A stretch of DNA of 64,000 nt from Allobosea caraganae (GCF_003351345.1 NZ_QQTO01000019.1:558001-622000), one strand, 5' to 3'. Shown: positions 26,099 through 34,370, counted from the stretch's first letter. Program-made: numbers and translations. The notes: a model not told the origin generated them from the sequence alone.

Positions 26099-26725
26099 TC
26101 AGCGCACCGAGGCGACGGTCGCGGTCGCGAGGCCGCCGAGCGAGGTCCAGCCGGTCTGCATCTGCGACTCGCGCTTGACGTAGACGTAGCCGGTCTGGTT
26201 CCAGGGCAGGATCGCGTTGCGCTTGTTGTCGAGGATGTAGTCGCCGCGGTCGGTGCGGACCATCAGCACGGCGTGGCCGGCATTCTCCTCGTCGATCACG
26301 ACCGTGACCCGCATGGCGCGGCGCGGCACGCCGGCTTCGGCGAGGCGCTTGCGCTTCAGGAGCACGTAGTCCTCGCAATCGCCCTTGCCGTCCTCCGGGA
26401 TGTCCCAGCGGTCGACGACGCCCCAATGATCCTGGTCGGTGACCGCCTCGATCTCGCGGTTGGCGCGGCCGTTCAGCGCGACCATCGTCTTCCAGAGCTT
26501 GGCGGTCATCTCGACCTGCTCGGGCTCGGCGGCGTTGACGAGGCATTCGCTCGGCTTGCGCTTGCAGAAATCCGTCCAGGCATAAGGCGCCCGGGCATCG
26601 CCCGACGCCATGATCGGCGCGCTGGCGACCGGCAGTCCCGCAACCTGCGTCTGAGCCTGAACTTGCGTGGCTCCAGCGATCACGATCAGCGCCGCCAGAA
26701 CCGAACCCCGATGAATAGAAAGCAT
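26099..26725 (-). CDS. Bacterial transglutaminase-like cysteine protease (BTLCP)
   Basis: 208 residues. Sec signal peptide (1-24), then the transglutaminase-like fold with catalytic triad C117 (KGDCEDYVLLKR), H151 (NAGHAVLMVR) and D166 (YILDNKR). Alphaproteobacterial members are periplasmic LapG-like proteases; LapG cleaves large adhesins under c-di-GMP control. No adhesin or LapD partner is nearby. The long AT-rich region upstream (26788-26945) probably holds its promoter. Confidence 0.88.
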   Translation of the reverse strand: MLSIHRGSVLAALIVIAGATQVQAQTQVAGLPVASAPIMASGDARAPYAWTDFCKRKPSECLVNAAEPEQVEMTAKLWKTMVALNGRANREIEAVTDQDHWGVVDRWDIPEDGKGDCEDYVLLKRKRLAEAGVPRRAMRVTVVIDEENAGHAVLMVRTDRGDYILDNKRNAILPWNQTGYVYVKRESQMQTGWTSLGGLATATVASVR

Positions 26726-27012
26726 GTCGTCCCTTCCTTGTCCCTGAGGCCGACAATGCGCAGGGCGGATGGACGTCGGTTGAAATGAATACGAGCAATT
26801 TTATGTAATTCTGCGCGGTAACCGCAGTTCAGACATCAGTATAAATCGACGCGGAATGCGGAAGTAAGAAATGTGTGCGCTCGATTCAGATTTCTTTAAC
26901 TGTGAGATTTTCGTAATAAATTGAACGGATTTTGTTAACGCTGATCGTTTGCTTTGTGTTCAGGCTGTGGATGAGGCCGGACGTGCAACTCGTCGCCAGC
27001 ACATATGGCTCC
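26726..27012. other. AT-rich intergenic segment
   Basis: No gene supported. 26788-26945 is much AT-richer than anything else in the window, with TTTCTTTAACTGTGAGATTT and GTAATAAATTGAACGG. Likely promoter region of the BTLCP gene or a recently acquired fragment. The rest of the gap is repeat B2. Confidence 0.5.
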
Positions 27013-27115
27013 GTCATCCCGGCCGGAGCGCGGCGTAGCGCCGGGATCCATCGTGAAGCGCGCGCTCTACGATGGATCCCGGCGCCGCGCCGCTATGCGG
27101 CTTGTCCGGGATGAT
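27013..27115. repeat. Dispersed palindromic repeat, family B, copy 2
   Basis: GTCATCCCGG ... CGCCGGGATCCATCG ... CTACGATGGATCCCGGCG ... CCGGGATGAT. It lies 67 bases past the stop codon of the PilZ gene. Confidence 0.87.
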
Positions 27116-27181
27116 GGAGGTATTTCAGGAAAGGGCAGGCAGGCGAGGCGGCTTCCGTGAAAGCGGAGCGGCCTGTATCGC

Positions 27182-27796
27182 TCAGAGCTCGAGATTCTCG
27201 TCGAGCACGTCGGCGGAGAGCGGGAAGCGGAACTCCGCCGCATAGCCGCCGTCGAAGCGGCGGACGATCTTGGCGGCGGTGCCGCCGATCTTGACCGCGC
27301 TGTTCAGCGGCAAGTCCTGATCGCTGGAGAAGGCGGTGCCCGACAGCGAGATGTCGATGATGCGGATGACGTGCTCGGTGCCATCGTCGAAGGTCACGAT
27401 CGCGCGCGGGTTGCGCGGCACGATGCGCTCGTGGCGGCGATCCTCGGGCAGGCCGAGCTCGTCGCGGTTGGCGAGCCAGGTGAGCTGGGCGGTGAACTTC
27501 TCGCGCTTGCGGCTGGTCGCGGTGATGGTCATCGCGAAGCCTTCCATCGTCGTGCGCACGGCGACGCCCTCGATGCGGCCGAGATGCTCGAGATAGACGA
27601 TGACGCGCTCGCCCGGCGCGGCCTTGACCGGCGCGGTGAGATGGATGCCGCCCGGCGAGATATCCACGCTCTGGCAGGGGTATTCCAAGCGGTTCGGGAG
27701 CATGTAGCGCCCGAGCAGCACGACCTTCATGCGCTGATGCCGCCTGCGCTCGACAGGGCGGATGGCCGTACGGTGATTGTGCAGCGCGCTCAGCAT
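27182..27796 (-). CDS. Tandem PilZ-domain protein (c-di-GMP receptor)
   Basis: 204 residues with two PilZ domains. First (about 17-107): RRRHQR then DISPGG (45-50). Second (about 118-190): DRRHER then DISLSG (148-153). Both keep the RxxxR and (D/N)xSxxG c-di-GMP contacts, so both may bind ligand. No other domain is present, suggesting an adaptor acting on motility or surface polysaccharide. A CtrA-like motif lies 41 bases upstream. It is followed by nothing on its strand except repeat B2. Confidence 0.9.
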   Translation of the reverse strand: MLSALHNHRTAIRPVERRRHQRMKVVLLGRYMLPNRLEYPCQSVDISPGGIHLTAPVKAAPGERVIVYLEHLGRIEGVAVRTTMEGFAMTITATSRKREKFTAQLTWLANRDELGLPEDRRHERIVPRNPRAIVTFDDGTEHVIRIIDISLSGTAFSSDQDLPLNSAVKIGGTAAKIVRRFDGGYAAEFRFPLSADVLDENLEL

Positions 27797-27836
27797 GGGT
27801 CCGCCTGATTTGGGCGGAACCGTAGCGGGGTCGCAG

Positions 27837-27851
27837 TTAACGTAAGGTTAG
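27837..27851. promoter_or_regulatory. CtrA-like motif upstream of the PilZ gene
   Basis: TTAA-CGTAAGG-TTAG, one mismatch from the TTAA-N7-TTAA CtrA consensus, 41 bases from the PilZ start and just past the PAS gene stop. CtrA control of motility and c-di-GMP genes is known in alphaproteobacteria; here it is inferred from the motif alone. Confidence 0.35.
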
Positions 27852-27856
27852 GCTTG

Positions 27857-28429
27857 TCAGCTTCTTCCGCCGGGAAGGACCAGGAATTTCGGCGGGGCGG
27901 CGCGCGCGACCGGTTCCGGCGCGCGCTGGCTCTGATGCGCCGGCCAGAGCATGCGCAGCGAGATCATCCGCATCGAGTCGAGCGTGTCGAGCCCGAGCCA
28001 TTCCGGCGCGGTCGCCGGGGAGAGGGCGCCGAGCACGCGCGCATGGGTGCGGCCACGATAGCGCAGCGGCAGCAGCAGCAGTTCGAGATAGATCGGCGCG
28101 CCGTTGACGGTCTCGGCCGAGAGCCCGGCGACGGCGCCGGCGGTCTCGTCCATCACGGTCTGCACGAGGCGGCGCATGTCGCCCTGCGATTCGACGTCGG
28201 GCCAGAGCGCCGCGAAGGTGCGGCTGCGCAGCTCGCTGCCGAACAGGGCGCAAAGCCGCGTGCCGGCGAGCCGGAAGACCGGGCCGATCGGCTCGTTCTC
28301 CAGCACGAACGTATCCGCCAGCGCATGGCGCAGCGCGCCGGGCTCGATCTCGCCGCGCTCCGGCGCGGCGCGCTCGCCCCGCAGCGCGTCCCAATATTCG
28401 AACACAAGACGGGTGCTCATGTTTTTCAT
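27857..28429 (-). CDS. PAS domain-containing regulatory protein
   Basis: 190 residues. A PAS-like domain of the alphaproteobacterial PF07310 type: STRLVFEYWDALRGERAAPE, GPVFRLAGTRLCALFGSELR, GAPIYLELLLLPLRYRG. The remaining tail is Pro/Ala-rich, with no output domain, so it is a stand-alone sensor or adaptor. The start is one of three in-frame ATGs (28438, 28429, 28420); 28429 has AGGA eight bases upstream. It lies 60 bases upstream of the PilZ gene on the same strand, and they may be cotranscribed. Confidence 0.8.
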   Translation of the reverse strand: MKNMSTRLVFEYWDALRGERAAPERGEIEPGALRHALADTFVLENEPIGPVFRLAGTRLCALFGSELRSRTFAALWPDVESQGDMRRLVQTVMDETAGAVAGLSAETVNGAPIYLELLLLPLRYRGRTHARVLGALSPATAPEWLGLDTLDSMRMISLRMLWPAHQSQRAPEPVARAAPPKFLVLPGGRS

Positions 28430-28639
28430 TATCGACATCCTGTCCTGCCGACGGTCCGACCGAGCGTACATGTGCCGAAATGGCGCATATTCGCCCTGTG
28501 CCGGGACTGCCGGGTCCTCGCCGATTCGAAGGACGCAGTGAGCATGCCGTCTTGCCACGCGCCGGGGGGACGGGGAGCGGCAGGGTCGCGTTAGGGTTAA
28601 CGAAACGTTGCTGTTGTGGATAACCGGTTAAAAAGCATA

Positions 28640-28779
28640 TCAAATTCGCAACGGTTTTCGTGACGACTTCCTTGGCACCTGGGGAAACGGGGTGGAGGGG
28701 GATGTGACCGCGGCGCGGCGTGAAAACGCGGCGCCGGTTGCAGCCGGAACGGGGGAGAGCCATCGGCTCTCCCCTTTTT
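28640..28779 (+). ncRNA. Candidate small RNA with its own terminator
   Basis: Between divergent genes, a segment with successive hairpins: GGCGT-GAAA-ACGC extended by GC pairs (about 28708-28735), GCCGGTTGCAGCCGG, then a canonical intrinsic terminator. It is preceded by TTGTGG (28614) and CATATC (28636), a weak -35/-10 with 16-base spacing. No start codon with a ribosome-binding site is seen, although the segment contains GGTGGAGGGGG, an SD-like purine tract. Exact 5' end unknown; no known RNA family recognised. Confidence 0.45.
28752..28779 (+). terminator. Rho-independent terminator
   Basis: Perfect 10-bp stem GGGGAGAGCC-ATC-GGCTCTCCCC followed by TTTTTCG. It reads on the plus strand, where no upstream coding gene exists, which is the main evidence for a small RNA here. 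Confidence 0.85.
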
Positions 28780-28878
28780 CGTTGAATCTCCGGCCGGGCG
28801 AAGGCTCCCGGCTTGCCTCTCTCTGCCGCATCGGCAAGGGTTGATGTCTTGGTAAGTTGATGTCTTGGCAAAGAGTTC

Positions 28879-28948
28879 GAGCATGATGTCGCCCGAAAAC
28901 CGGTCCCCACTATTCGCTGGCGCGGACCTTCGGTTCGGCATCATGTCC
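28879..28948. repeat. Family E repeat, copy 1 (long form)
   Basis: GAGCATGATGTCGCCCGAAA ... CCACTATTCGCTGGCGCGG ... TTCGGTTCGGCATCATG, imperfect palindrome of about 70 bp. Other long copies: 57379-57448, 60270-60338; short copies: 35568-35612, 54081-54131. It ends 4 bases before the rhomboid start codon, so it may influence that gene's translation. Confidence 0.87.
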
Positions 28949-28952
28949 TAGC

Positions 28953-29774
28953 ATGTCCGAGAATCCCGCCGATCCCCCGCTCCCTCCCAGGAGCGAGCCG
29001 ATCCTGAACCTTCCCGCCGTCGTGATCTGGCTGATCCTGCTGCTCACCGGCATTCAGGCCGGGCGCGAGCTGCTGTCGCCGATGAGCGATTTCAGCCTGA
29101 TGTCCTGGCTCGCCTTCGTGCCGGCGCGGATGAGCCTGTGGCTCGACCCCGAGCGCGCCACCGAGATCGCGACGGCACTGACGCAGAGCCTCTCGGGGCA
29201 GGACCTGGCCGACAGGGCGCAGCTCGTCGGCTTCCTGCTCGGCGATGGCGGGCCCAGGCTCTGGACCCTGCTGAGCTACGGGCTGCTGCACGGGTCCTGG
29301 GTGCACCTGATCTCGAACGTCATCTGGTTCGCGGCGTTCGGCAGTCCGGTGGCGCGCCGGCTGGGGCCGGTCCGCTTCCTCAACCTGATGGCGCTTGCGA
29401 CGATCGGCGGCGCGCTGCTGCATTGGTGGTCGCGCGAGCTCGACGTGCTGCCGCTGGTCGGCGCTTCGGCGGCGATCTCGGGCGCGATGGCGGCGGCGAT
29501 CCGCTTCGTCTTCTCGCCCGGGCTGCGCTTCGGCAGCCTGGCCGACGATGCCGTGGTGCGGGCGATTCCCGCCGAGCGCCTTGGCCAGATCTGGCAGAAC
29601 CCGCGGGCGCTGCTGTTCATCCTGATCTGGTTCGTCACCAACTTCCTCTTCGGCGCCGGGCTGATCCCGATCCTCGGCGAGGATGCCAGCATCGCCTGGG
29701 AAGCCCATATCGGCGGCTTCGTCGTCGGGCTGCTGCTGTTCCCGCTGCTCGACCGCGGGGCGGTCCGAAGCTGA
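28953..29774 (+). CDS. Rhomboid-family intramembrane serine protease
   Basis: 273 residues, six or seven membrane helices. Catalytic Ser172 in GASAAISG and His252 in AHIGGFVVGL; the L1/TM2 histidines and asparagine LLHGSWVHLISN (H113, H118, N122) are in place. Membrane-embedded protease; substrates unknown. ATG 28953 directly follows repeat E1 and there is no clear ribosome-binding site, so translation may be weak or use a leaderless or structured mode. Monocistronic. Confidence 0.9.
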   Translation: MSENPADPPLPPRSEPILNLPAVVIWLILLLTGIQAGRELLSPMSDFSLMSWLAFVPARMSLWLDPERATEIATALTQSLSGQDLADRAQLVGFLLGDGGPRLWTLLSYGLLHGSWVHLISNVIWFAAFGSPVARRLGPVRFLNLMALATIGGALLHWWSRELDVLPLVGASAAISGAMAAAIRFVFSPGLRFGSLADDAVVRAIPAERLGQIWQNPRALLFILIWFVTNFLFGAGLIPILGEDASIAWEAHIGGFVVGLLLFPLLDRGAVRS

Positions 29775-29950
29775 GCATTTCCCGGTAAAGTGTCGCTTCG
29801 CCTTGCCGTCGCCGCTCTCTTCCCTCACACTCGCCTTCGAGCAAGGGACTCGTGCGGCCGTCTGGCGAAGCACTCCGTCAATTGGCCGGGCTTGCACCCG
29901 CAAAACCGCGCGCCGGTCCACGGCGCCGCCAACCCCGGAGGAACGCATTC

Positions 29951-30382
29951 ATGAACGTTGCGCAGATTCTCGGCGGCAAGGGCCGTGACGTCATTTCCGT
30001 CCCACCGCACCGCACGCTTGCCGAAGCCATCCGCACGCTGGGCGAGAAGCGCATCGGCGCCGTCGTGGTGACGGGGGCCGATGGCAACCTGCTCGGCATC
30101 CTCTCCGAGCGCGACATCATCCGCGCCATGGCCGAGGGCGGCCCGGCCGCGCTGGAGCATCCGGTCTCGCGGGTGATGACCGGCAAGGTCGTGACCTGCC
30201 GCTCCGATACCAGCGCCGACGAGCTGATGGAGATCATGACGGTCGGCCGCTTCCGCCACGTGCCCGTGGTCGAGGGCGGGCGGATCATCGGCATCGTCTC
30301 GATCGGCGACGTGGTGAAGCATCGCGTGGCCGAGATCGAGGCCGAGAGCCGGGCCATGCGCGACTACATCGCGATGGCCTGA
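29951..30382 (+). CDS. CBS-pair domain protein
   Basis: 143 residues, consisting almost wholly of two CBS motifs (about 8-62 and 75-130): TLAEAIRTLGEKRIGAVVV, GILSERDIIRAM, VMTGKVVTC, RFRHVPVVEGGRIIGIVSIG. Binds adenosyl nucleotides in relatives; common stand-alone regulator in alphaproteobacteria. Start ATG 29951 with GGAGG about nine bases upstream. The preceding 176 bases show no feature. Confidence 0.92.
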   Translation: MNVAQILGGKGRDVISVPPHRTLAEAIRTLGEKRIGAVVVTGADGNLLGILSERDIIRAMAEGGPAALEHPVSRVMTGKVVTCRSDTSADELMEIMTVGRFRHVPVVEGGRIIGIVSIGDVVKHRVAEIEAESRAMRDYIAMA

Positions 30383-30433
30383 ACAGGGCGGCGCCCGCTT
30401 GGCTTCTGCTGTGATTTGCCAGAACCAAGCGCC

Positions 30434-30538
30434 GTCATCCCGGACGTAGCGAAGCGTAGCTCCGGGATCCATCATAGAGCTGCGGAGCCTTACGATGGAT
30501 CCCGGAGCAGCGCCGCTGCGCGGCTTGTCCGGGATGAC
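30434..30538. repeat. Dispersed palindromic repeat, family B, copy 3
   Basis: GTCATCCCGGACGTAGCG ... GCTCCGGGATCCATC ... TACGATGGATCCCGGAGC ... CCGGGATGAC. It lies between the convergent CBS and patatin genes, filling the gap. Confidence 0.88.
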
Positions 30539-30566
30539 GCGCGGAGGTTTCGGGAAGGCAAATACG

Positions 30567-31625
30567 CTAGCGGTTGACGTGCCAGGCGGCTTCGTCGCGC
30601 CGCAAGGTGGTGCTCTGCACCACGGCCTCGATCTCGTCGAGCATGCGCTCGGCGGCGTGGCGGCCGAGCGCCACCGCCTCGTCGGCGCGGTGGAAGTCGA
30701 ACAGCCCGACGCGCGCGAGCTTGGGGCCGATCATCACGTCCGGCGGATCGCCGGCCAGCCGTGAGCGCGAGATGCGGTCCTGGGTGATGTTGAAGGCGTC
30801 GATCATCACGCCGGCGAGCCCGGGCTGATCGCTGGAGGCGCGACCGACCAAGCCGCGCACGCGCCGCGCCGCGCCGGTGATGCCGCCGAACCAGCGCGAG
30901 ACCGGGCGCTCCTCCGCCCCCGGCGCCTCGGGCGCCGGATCGGGGTCAGCGCTGTGATTCTGGATCGTGGTGCCGCGGCCGGAGAGGTCGCTGTTGAGGT
31001 TGACGCAGATCACGATGTCGGCGCCGAGCGCGCGCGCGGCCGTGACCGGCACCGGATTGACGAGCGCGCCGTCCATCAGCCAGCGGCCGCCGAGCCTGAC
31101 CGGGTCGAACACGCCGGGCAGGGCATAGGAGGCGCGCAGGGCCTCGACCAGCAGGCCATGGGTCAGCCAGATCTCGTGGCCGGTGCCGAGTTCGGTCGCG
31201 ATCGCGACGAAGCGCACCGGCAGCTCCTCGATGCGTTGGCCGGTGAGGTCGCGTTCGAGCAGCCGCTTGAGCCGGCTGCCGGCGATCAGCCCGGCCCCGC
31301 CAATGTGGAAATCCATCAGCCCGACGACGCGGCGCTTGGTCAGGGTCGCGGCAAATTCGCTGAGCGCGTCGAGCTTGCCGGCGGCATAGCAGCCGCCGAC
31401 CACGGCGCCGATCGAGGTGCCGGCGATGACGTCGGGGGCGTAGCCCGCCTCCTTCAGCACTTCGAGCACGCCGATATGGGCCCAGCCGCGCGCGGCGCCG
31501 CCGCCAAGCGCGAGGCCGATCTTGGGCCGGCCCTTGTGCGCCGGTGCTTCCGGGCTCAGGTCATTCATCGAGGCCGCGCCGTCGCTCATGCCGAATGCCC
31601 GTCGAGCCGCATCGTTCCACATCAT
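30567..31625 (-). CDS. Patatin-like phospholipase (RssA family)
   Basis: 352 residues. Oxyanion loop LALGGGAARGWAHIGVL (38-54), nucleophile GTSIG (Ser71), catalytic Asp185 in LMDGALVNPV: the Ser-Asp dyad is complete. C-terminal region FNITQDRISRSRLAGDPPDV is typical of the RssA-like cytoplasmic group. Start uncertain: ATG 31625 follows AGAGGG at suitable distance; ATG 31652 has GGAGA too close, and ATG 31586 is also possible. No membrane anchor. Confidence 0.88.
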   Translation of the reverse strand: MMWNDAARRAFGMSDGAASMNDLSPEAPAHKGRPKIGLALGGGAARGWAHIGVLEVLKEAGYAPDVIAGTSIGAVVGGCYAAGKLDALSEFAATLTKRRVVGLMDFHIGGAGLIAGSRLKRLLERDLTGQRIEELPVRFVAIATELGTGHEIWLTHGLLVEALRASYALPGVFDPVRLGGRWLMDGALVNPVPVTAARALGADIVICVNLNSDLSGRGTTIQNHSADPDPAPEAPGAEERPVSRWFGGITGAARRVRGLVGRASSDQPGLAGVMIDAFNITQDRISRSRLAGDPPDVMIGPKLARVGLFDFHRADEAVALGRHAAERMLDEIEAVVQSTTLRRDEAAWHVNR

Positions 31626-31760
31626 GGTCCCGACCCTCTGCGGGAAGATCATTGTCTCCCGCCAAGGTGAGGGGAACCTGAACGGATCGCGCCATGAGTG
31701 CGCCTATCAAGTGCATTTGACGAAAACATGTAAGCTTGGTGAAGGCATCGCCAATGCGCC

Positions 31761-32165
31761 TTAGACGAAAGTCAACGGCGCCGGCGCCTGATCGCGCAAG
31801 GGCTTGATGCGGTAGAAGCAGGAGCGCCGGTGGGTGTGGCAGCAGCCGCCGTCGCCGGCGACGTCGACCTTGAGCCAGAGCGCGTCCTGGTCGCAATCCA
31901 CCCGCATCTCGACGATGGTCTGGATCTGCCCCGACGTATCGCCCTTGTGCCAGAGCTCGCGGCGCGAGCGCGACCAGTACCAGGCCTCGCCCGTCTCGAT
32001 GCTGCGCTGGAGCGCTTCGGCGTTCATATGCGCGACCATCAGCAGCTCGCCTGTGGCGGCGTCGGTGGTGACGCAGGTGATCAGGCCGTTCGCGTCGAAG
32101 CGCGGCGCGAGCTCCACGCCCTCTTCGAGCGCTTGCTTGTCCTGCAGAACGGGAAAGGCGGTCAT
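31761..32165 (-). CDS. hisI: Phosphoribosyl-AMP cyclohydrolase HisI
   Basis: 134 residues, third step of histidine biosynthesis. Signatures: [42 protein letters not shown], and the zinc/magnesium site [12 protein letters not shown] ... [14 protein letters not shown]. Start ATG 32165 with GGAG six bases upstream. It is next to folE, an arrangement common in Rhizobiales, though the two enzymes belong to different pathways that both act on purine-derived rings. No other his genes are here. Confidence 0.95.
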   Translation of the reverse strand: MTAFPVLQDKQALEEGVELAPRFDANGLITCVTTDAATGELLMVAHMNAEALQRSIETGEAWYWSRSRRELWHKGDTSGQIQTIVEMRVDCDQDALWLKVDVAGDGGCCHTHRRSCFYRIKPLRDQAPAPLTFV

Positions 32166-32255
32166 CGGCAGCTCCGGGGCGGGGCAGAGCGCGTCCCGCG
32201 ACGCGCCCTGCATAATGCGAATGGCCGGACCCGCCAATGCCGCCATGCGACAGCA

Positions 32256-32897
32256 TTACAGGCCGGGCGACTTCACCATGGTGAAGAAGCGGACCTGCTC
32301 GGCCGGCTCCTTGAACACGCCGGTGTACTGCGTGGTCATGGTCGAGGAGCCCTGCTTCTGCACGCCGCGCATCGACATGCACATGTGCTCGGCCTCGACC
32401 AGCACGGCGACGCCGCGGGGCTTCAGCGCCTTGTCGATGGCCTGGGCGATCTGCGCCGTCATCGTCTCCTGGGTCTGGAGCCGCCTGGCGAAGACGTCGA
32501 CGATGCGGGCGAGCTTCGACAGGCCGACCACGCCCTTGGCCGGGTAATAGGCGATATGCGCCTTGCCGACGAAGGGCACCATGTGGTGCTCGCAATGCGA
32601 ATGGAACGGGATGTCGCGCACCAGCACCATGTCCTGGTAGCTGTCGACCTCCTCGAAGACGCGGTCGAGGATCTCGTCCGGGTCTTCCTCATAGCCCTTG
32701 TAGAATTCCTTGTAGGCCTTGACGACGCGCTGCGGCGTCTCGGCCAGGCCCTCGCGCGACGGATCGTCGCCGGCCCAGAGAATCAGCGTGCGGACGGCGG
32801 CCTCAGCCTCGGCCTGCGTCGGATGCGTGACCAGAAACTTGTCGGCAGAGGGGCTGAGCGCCCGCTCGACGGACAAGGACTTAACCACAGGGTTCAT
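32256..32897 (-). CDS. folE: GTP cyclohydrolase I FolE
   Basis: 213 residues. Converts GTP to 7,8-dihydroneopterin triphosphate for folate. Zinc ligands in [12 protein letters not shown] (C102, H104, H105) and the second Cys in [17 protein letters not shown]-terminal [16 protein letters not shown] and [20 protein letters not shown] are diagnostic. Start ATG 32897 with GGGAGG six bases upstream. 90 bases upstream of hisI on the same strand. Confidence 0.97.
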   Translation of the reverse strand: MNPVVKSLSVERALSPSADKFLVTHPTQAEAEAAVRTLILWAGDDPSREGLAETPQRVVKAYKEFYKGYEEDPDEILDRVFEEVDSYQDMVLVRDIPFHSHCEHHMVPFVGKAHIAYYPAKGVVGLSKLARIVDVFARRLQTQETMTAQIAQAIDKALKPRGVAVLVEAEHMCMSMRGVQKQGSSTMTTQYTGVFKEPAEQVRFFTMVKSPGL

Positions 32898-33100
32898 GTG
32901 GTGCCTCCCGTTGGGATCGATGTCCCCGGCGCAATCCTGCCGATGCGGAGAAGAGGCTCCGCGGCAGGGCGTCGCGTCGGGGGATTGCGACAAGTCTCAC
33001 TCCGCAGCGAGATCCGGCTTGCCGCCATCTCCCGCCCGCAGGGCTGAGACCCTATATTGGTACGGAGCGCCGGTCATTCCAGATCGGCAGGGACCGTGCC

Positions 33101-33571
33101 ATGCTGAGCGACGTCTACAACAAGCGCATCCTGGAATTGGCAGGAAACATTCCGCTGCTCGAGCGGCTGCCTGCTCCCGATGCAACCGCGACCGCGCATT
33201 CCAAGCTGTGCGGCTCGACCGTCACCATCGACCTGACCATGGAGGGCGACGTCGTCACCGGCTTCGGGCACGACGTCAAAGCCTGCGCGCTCGGCCAGGC
33301 CTCGTCCTCGATCATGGCGCGCCATGTCGTCGGCTCGACCGCCGATGAGCTGCGCCTGGTGCGCGAGCAGGCGCGCGCCATCCTGAAGGAGAACGGCGAG
33401 CCGCCGCAGGGCAAATGGGCCGATCTCGCGGTGTTGGTGCCGGTGCGCGACTACAAGGCGCGCCACGCCTCGACCATGCTGACTTTTGAGGCGGTGGTCG
33501 ATGCGATCGGCCAGATCGAGGCGAGGCGAAGCGGTGTTGCGCCGGCACTCGCCGCGGCGGTCAGGGCATAA
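33101..33571 (+). CDS. NifU/IscU-like Fe-S cluster scaffold protein with variant third ligand
   Basis: 156 residues. Begins MLSDVYNKRILELAGNI. Two of the three usual cluster cysteines are present (C37 in SKLCGST, C62 in VKACALGQAS); the third, normally KCA or KCS, is replaced by RHAS (121-124), so His122 may substitute. Such alphaproteobacterial proteins are annotated as Fe-S scaffolds, but cluster assembly is unproven. It diverges from folE; the 200-base gap between them shows no clear motif. Confidence 0.85.
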   Translation: MLSDVYNKRILELAGNIPLLERLPAPDATATAHSKLCGSTVTIDLTMEGDVVTGFGHDVKACALGQASSSIMARHVVGSTADELRLVREQARAILKENGEPPQGKWADLAVLVPVRDYKARHASTMLTFEAVVDAIGQIEARRSGVAPALAAAVRA

Positions 33572-33593
33572 TCGCGAAGAGTGGGAGCAGGCG

Positions 33594-33935
33594 ATGGATC
33601 GGCTCGATGCCGCTACACATGAGGCGCTCGGCCTGTTTCTCGACCGGGTCCGCGCCGGCTTTGACGTGGCGGAGGCTATTCTGTTCGGCAGCCGGGCTCG
33701 CGGCGATCACCGAACCGACAGCGATGTCGACGTGCTGGTCGTCCTGAATGGCGACGATCTGGGCGATGTGACCCGGGTCGGTTTCGCCATGGCCGATATT
33801 GCGTCCGATGTCCTCGTCGAGACGGGCGTCAATATCTCGCCATTGCCGGTTTGGAGGAGCGCCTGGACGCAGCGCAGCGGTTTCCCGAACCCGACCCTGT
33901 TCAGGAATATCGATAGGGAAGGGATTAGGCTTTGA
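33594..33935 (+). CDS. MNT-type nucleotidyltransferase (antitoxin-like)
   Basis: 113 residues. Minimal nucleotidyltransferase core GSRARGDHRTDSDVDVLVV: GS at 32-33 and the metal aspartates D44 and D46. In MNT/HEPN modules this protein neutralises its HEPN partner, in known cases by AMPylating it. ATG 33594 has GGAG seven bases upstream. It overlaps the HEPN gene by four bases. It starts only 22 bases after the NifU-like stop, so it could be cotranscribed. Confidence 0.88.
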   Translation: MDRLDAATHEALGLFLDRVRAGFDVAEAILFGSRARGDHRTDSDVDVLVVLNGDDLGDVTRVGFAMADIASDVLVETGVNISPLPVWRSAWTQRSGFPNPTLFRNIDREGIRL

Positions 33936-34330
33936 GTGGCCCACGCGAGGCCGAGACCGCATTTTTCGACAAGGCCCAGCGAGCGGCCCGGTCTGCTCGG
34001 TTACTCTTGGACGCTGGCGATTCCGACGGAGCCTGCAACAGAGCCTATTATGCGATGTTCGAGGCGGCGAACGCGGCCATTCTGGCATGCGGGGAGACCG
34101 ATCTTCCGAAGACGCATAGCGGACTGACGGCGCGGTTTCACACGCTACTGGTCAAACCAGGCGTCCTGCCGAACGATTTCGGGCGCTCGCTGAAGAGAGG
34201 CGAAGTAGCCCGCCTGCAGGCGGACTACTCCGGCGCAGGCGTGAGCGCGACCTTGGCGGGCGAGGTCGTCGAGATGGCCGAGCGCTTCGTGTTGGGAATC
34301 GGCGAAAAGCTGCCCCATATTCGCGCCTAA
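33932..34330 (+). CDS. HEPN-domain protein, partner of the MNT protein
   Basis: 132 residues, all-helical HEPN domain with ACNRAYYAMFEAANAAI. In RNase-active HEPN toxins this helix carries R-x4-6-H; here R37 is followed at +7 by E44 instead of His, so nuclease activity may be lost or altered. Start TTG 33932 overlaps the MNT stop codon (TTGA), fixing the pair as one translational unit. It is either a toxin of a type VII-like system or a nucleotide-binding adaptor. Confidence 0.85.
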   Translation: MSGPREAETAFFDKAQRAARSARLLLDAGDSDGACNRAYYAMFEAANAAILACGETDLPKTHSGLTARFHTLLVKPGVLPNDFGRSLKRGEVARLQADYSGAGVSATLAGEVVEMAERFVLGIGEKLPHIRA

Positions 34331-34370
34331 CAGCGCCGCGATTGAGTTGGGCAGCAGGATGTCGCGGCGG

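Larger units (their letters stand above)
28430..28878. other. Intergenic region containing a candidate small RNA
   Basis: No protein gene supported. The first 200 bases hold the PAS gene promoter region with GGTTAACG at 28595-28602; then comes a structured segment ending in an intrinsic terminator (see 28640-28779). 28780-28878 is featureless except for the repeated TTGATGTCTTGG words at 28841-28870. Confidence 0.5.
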
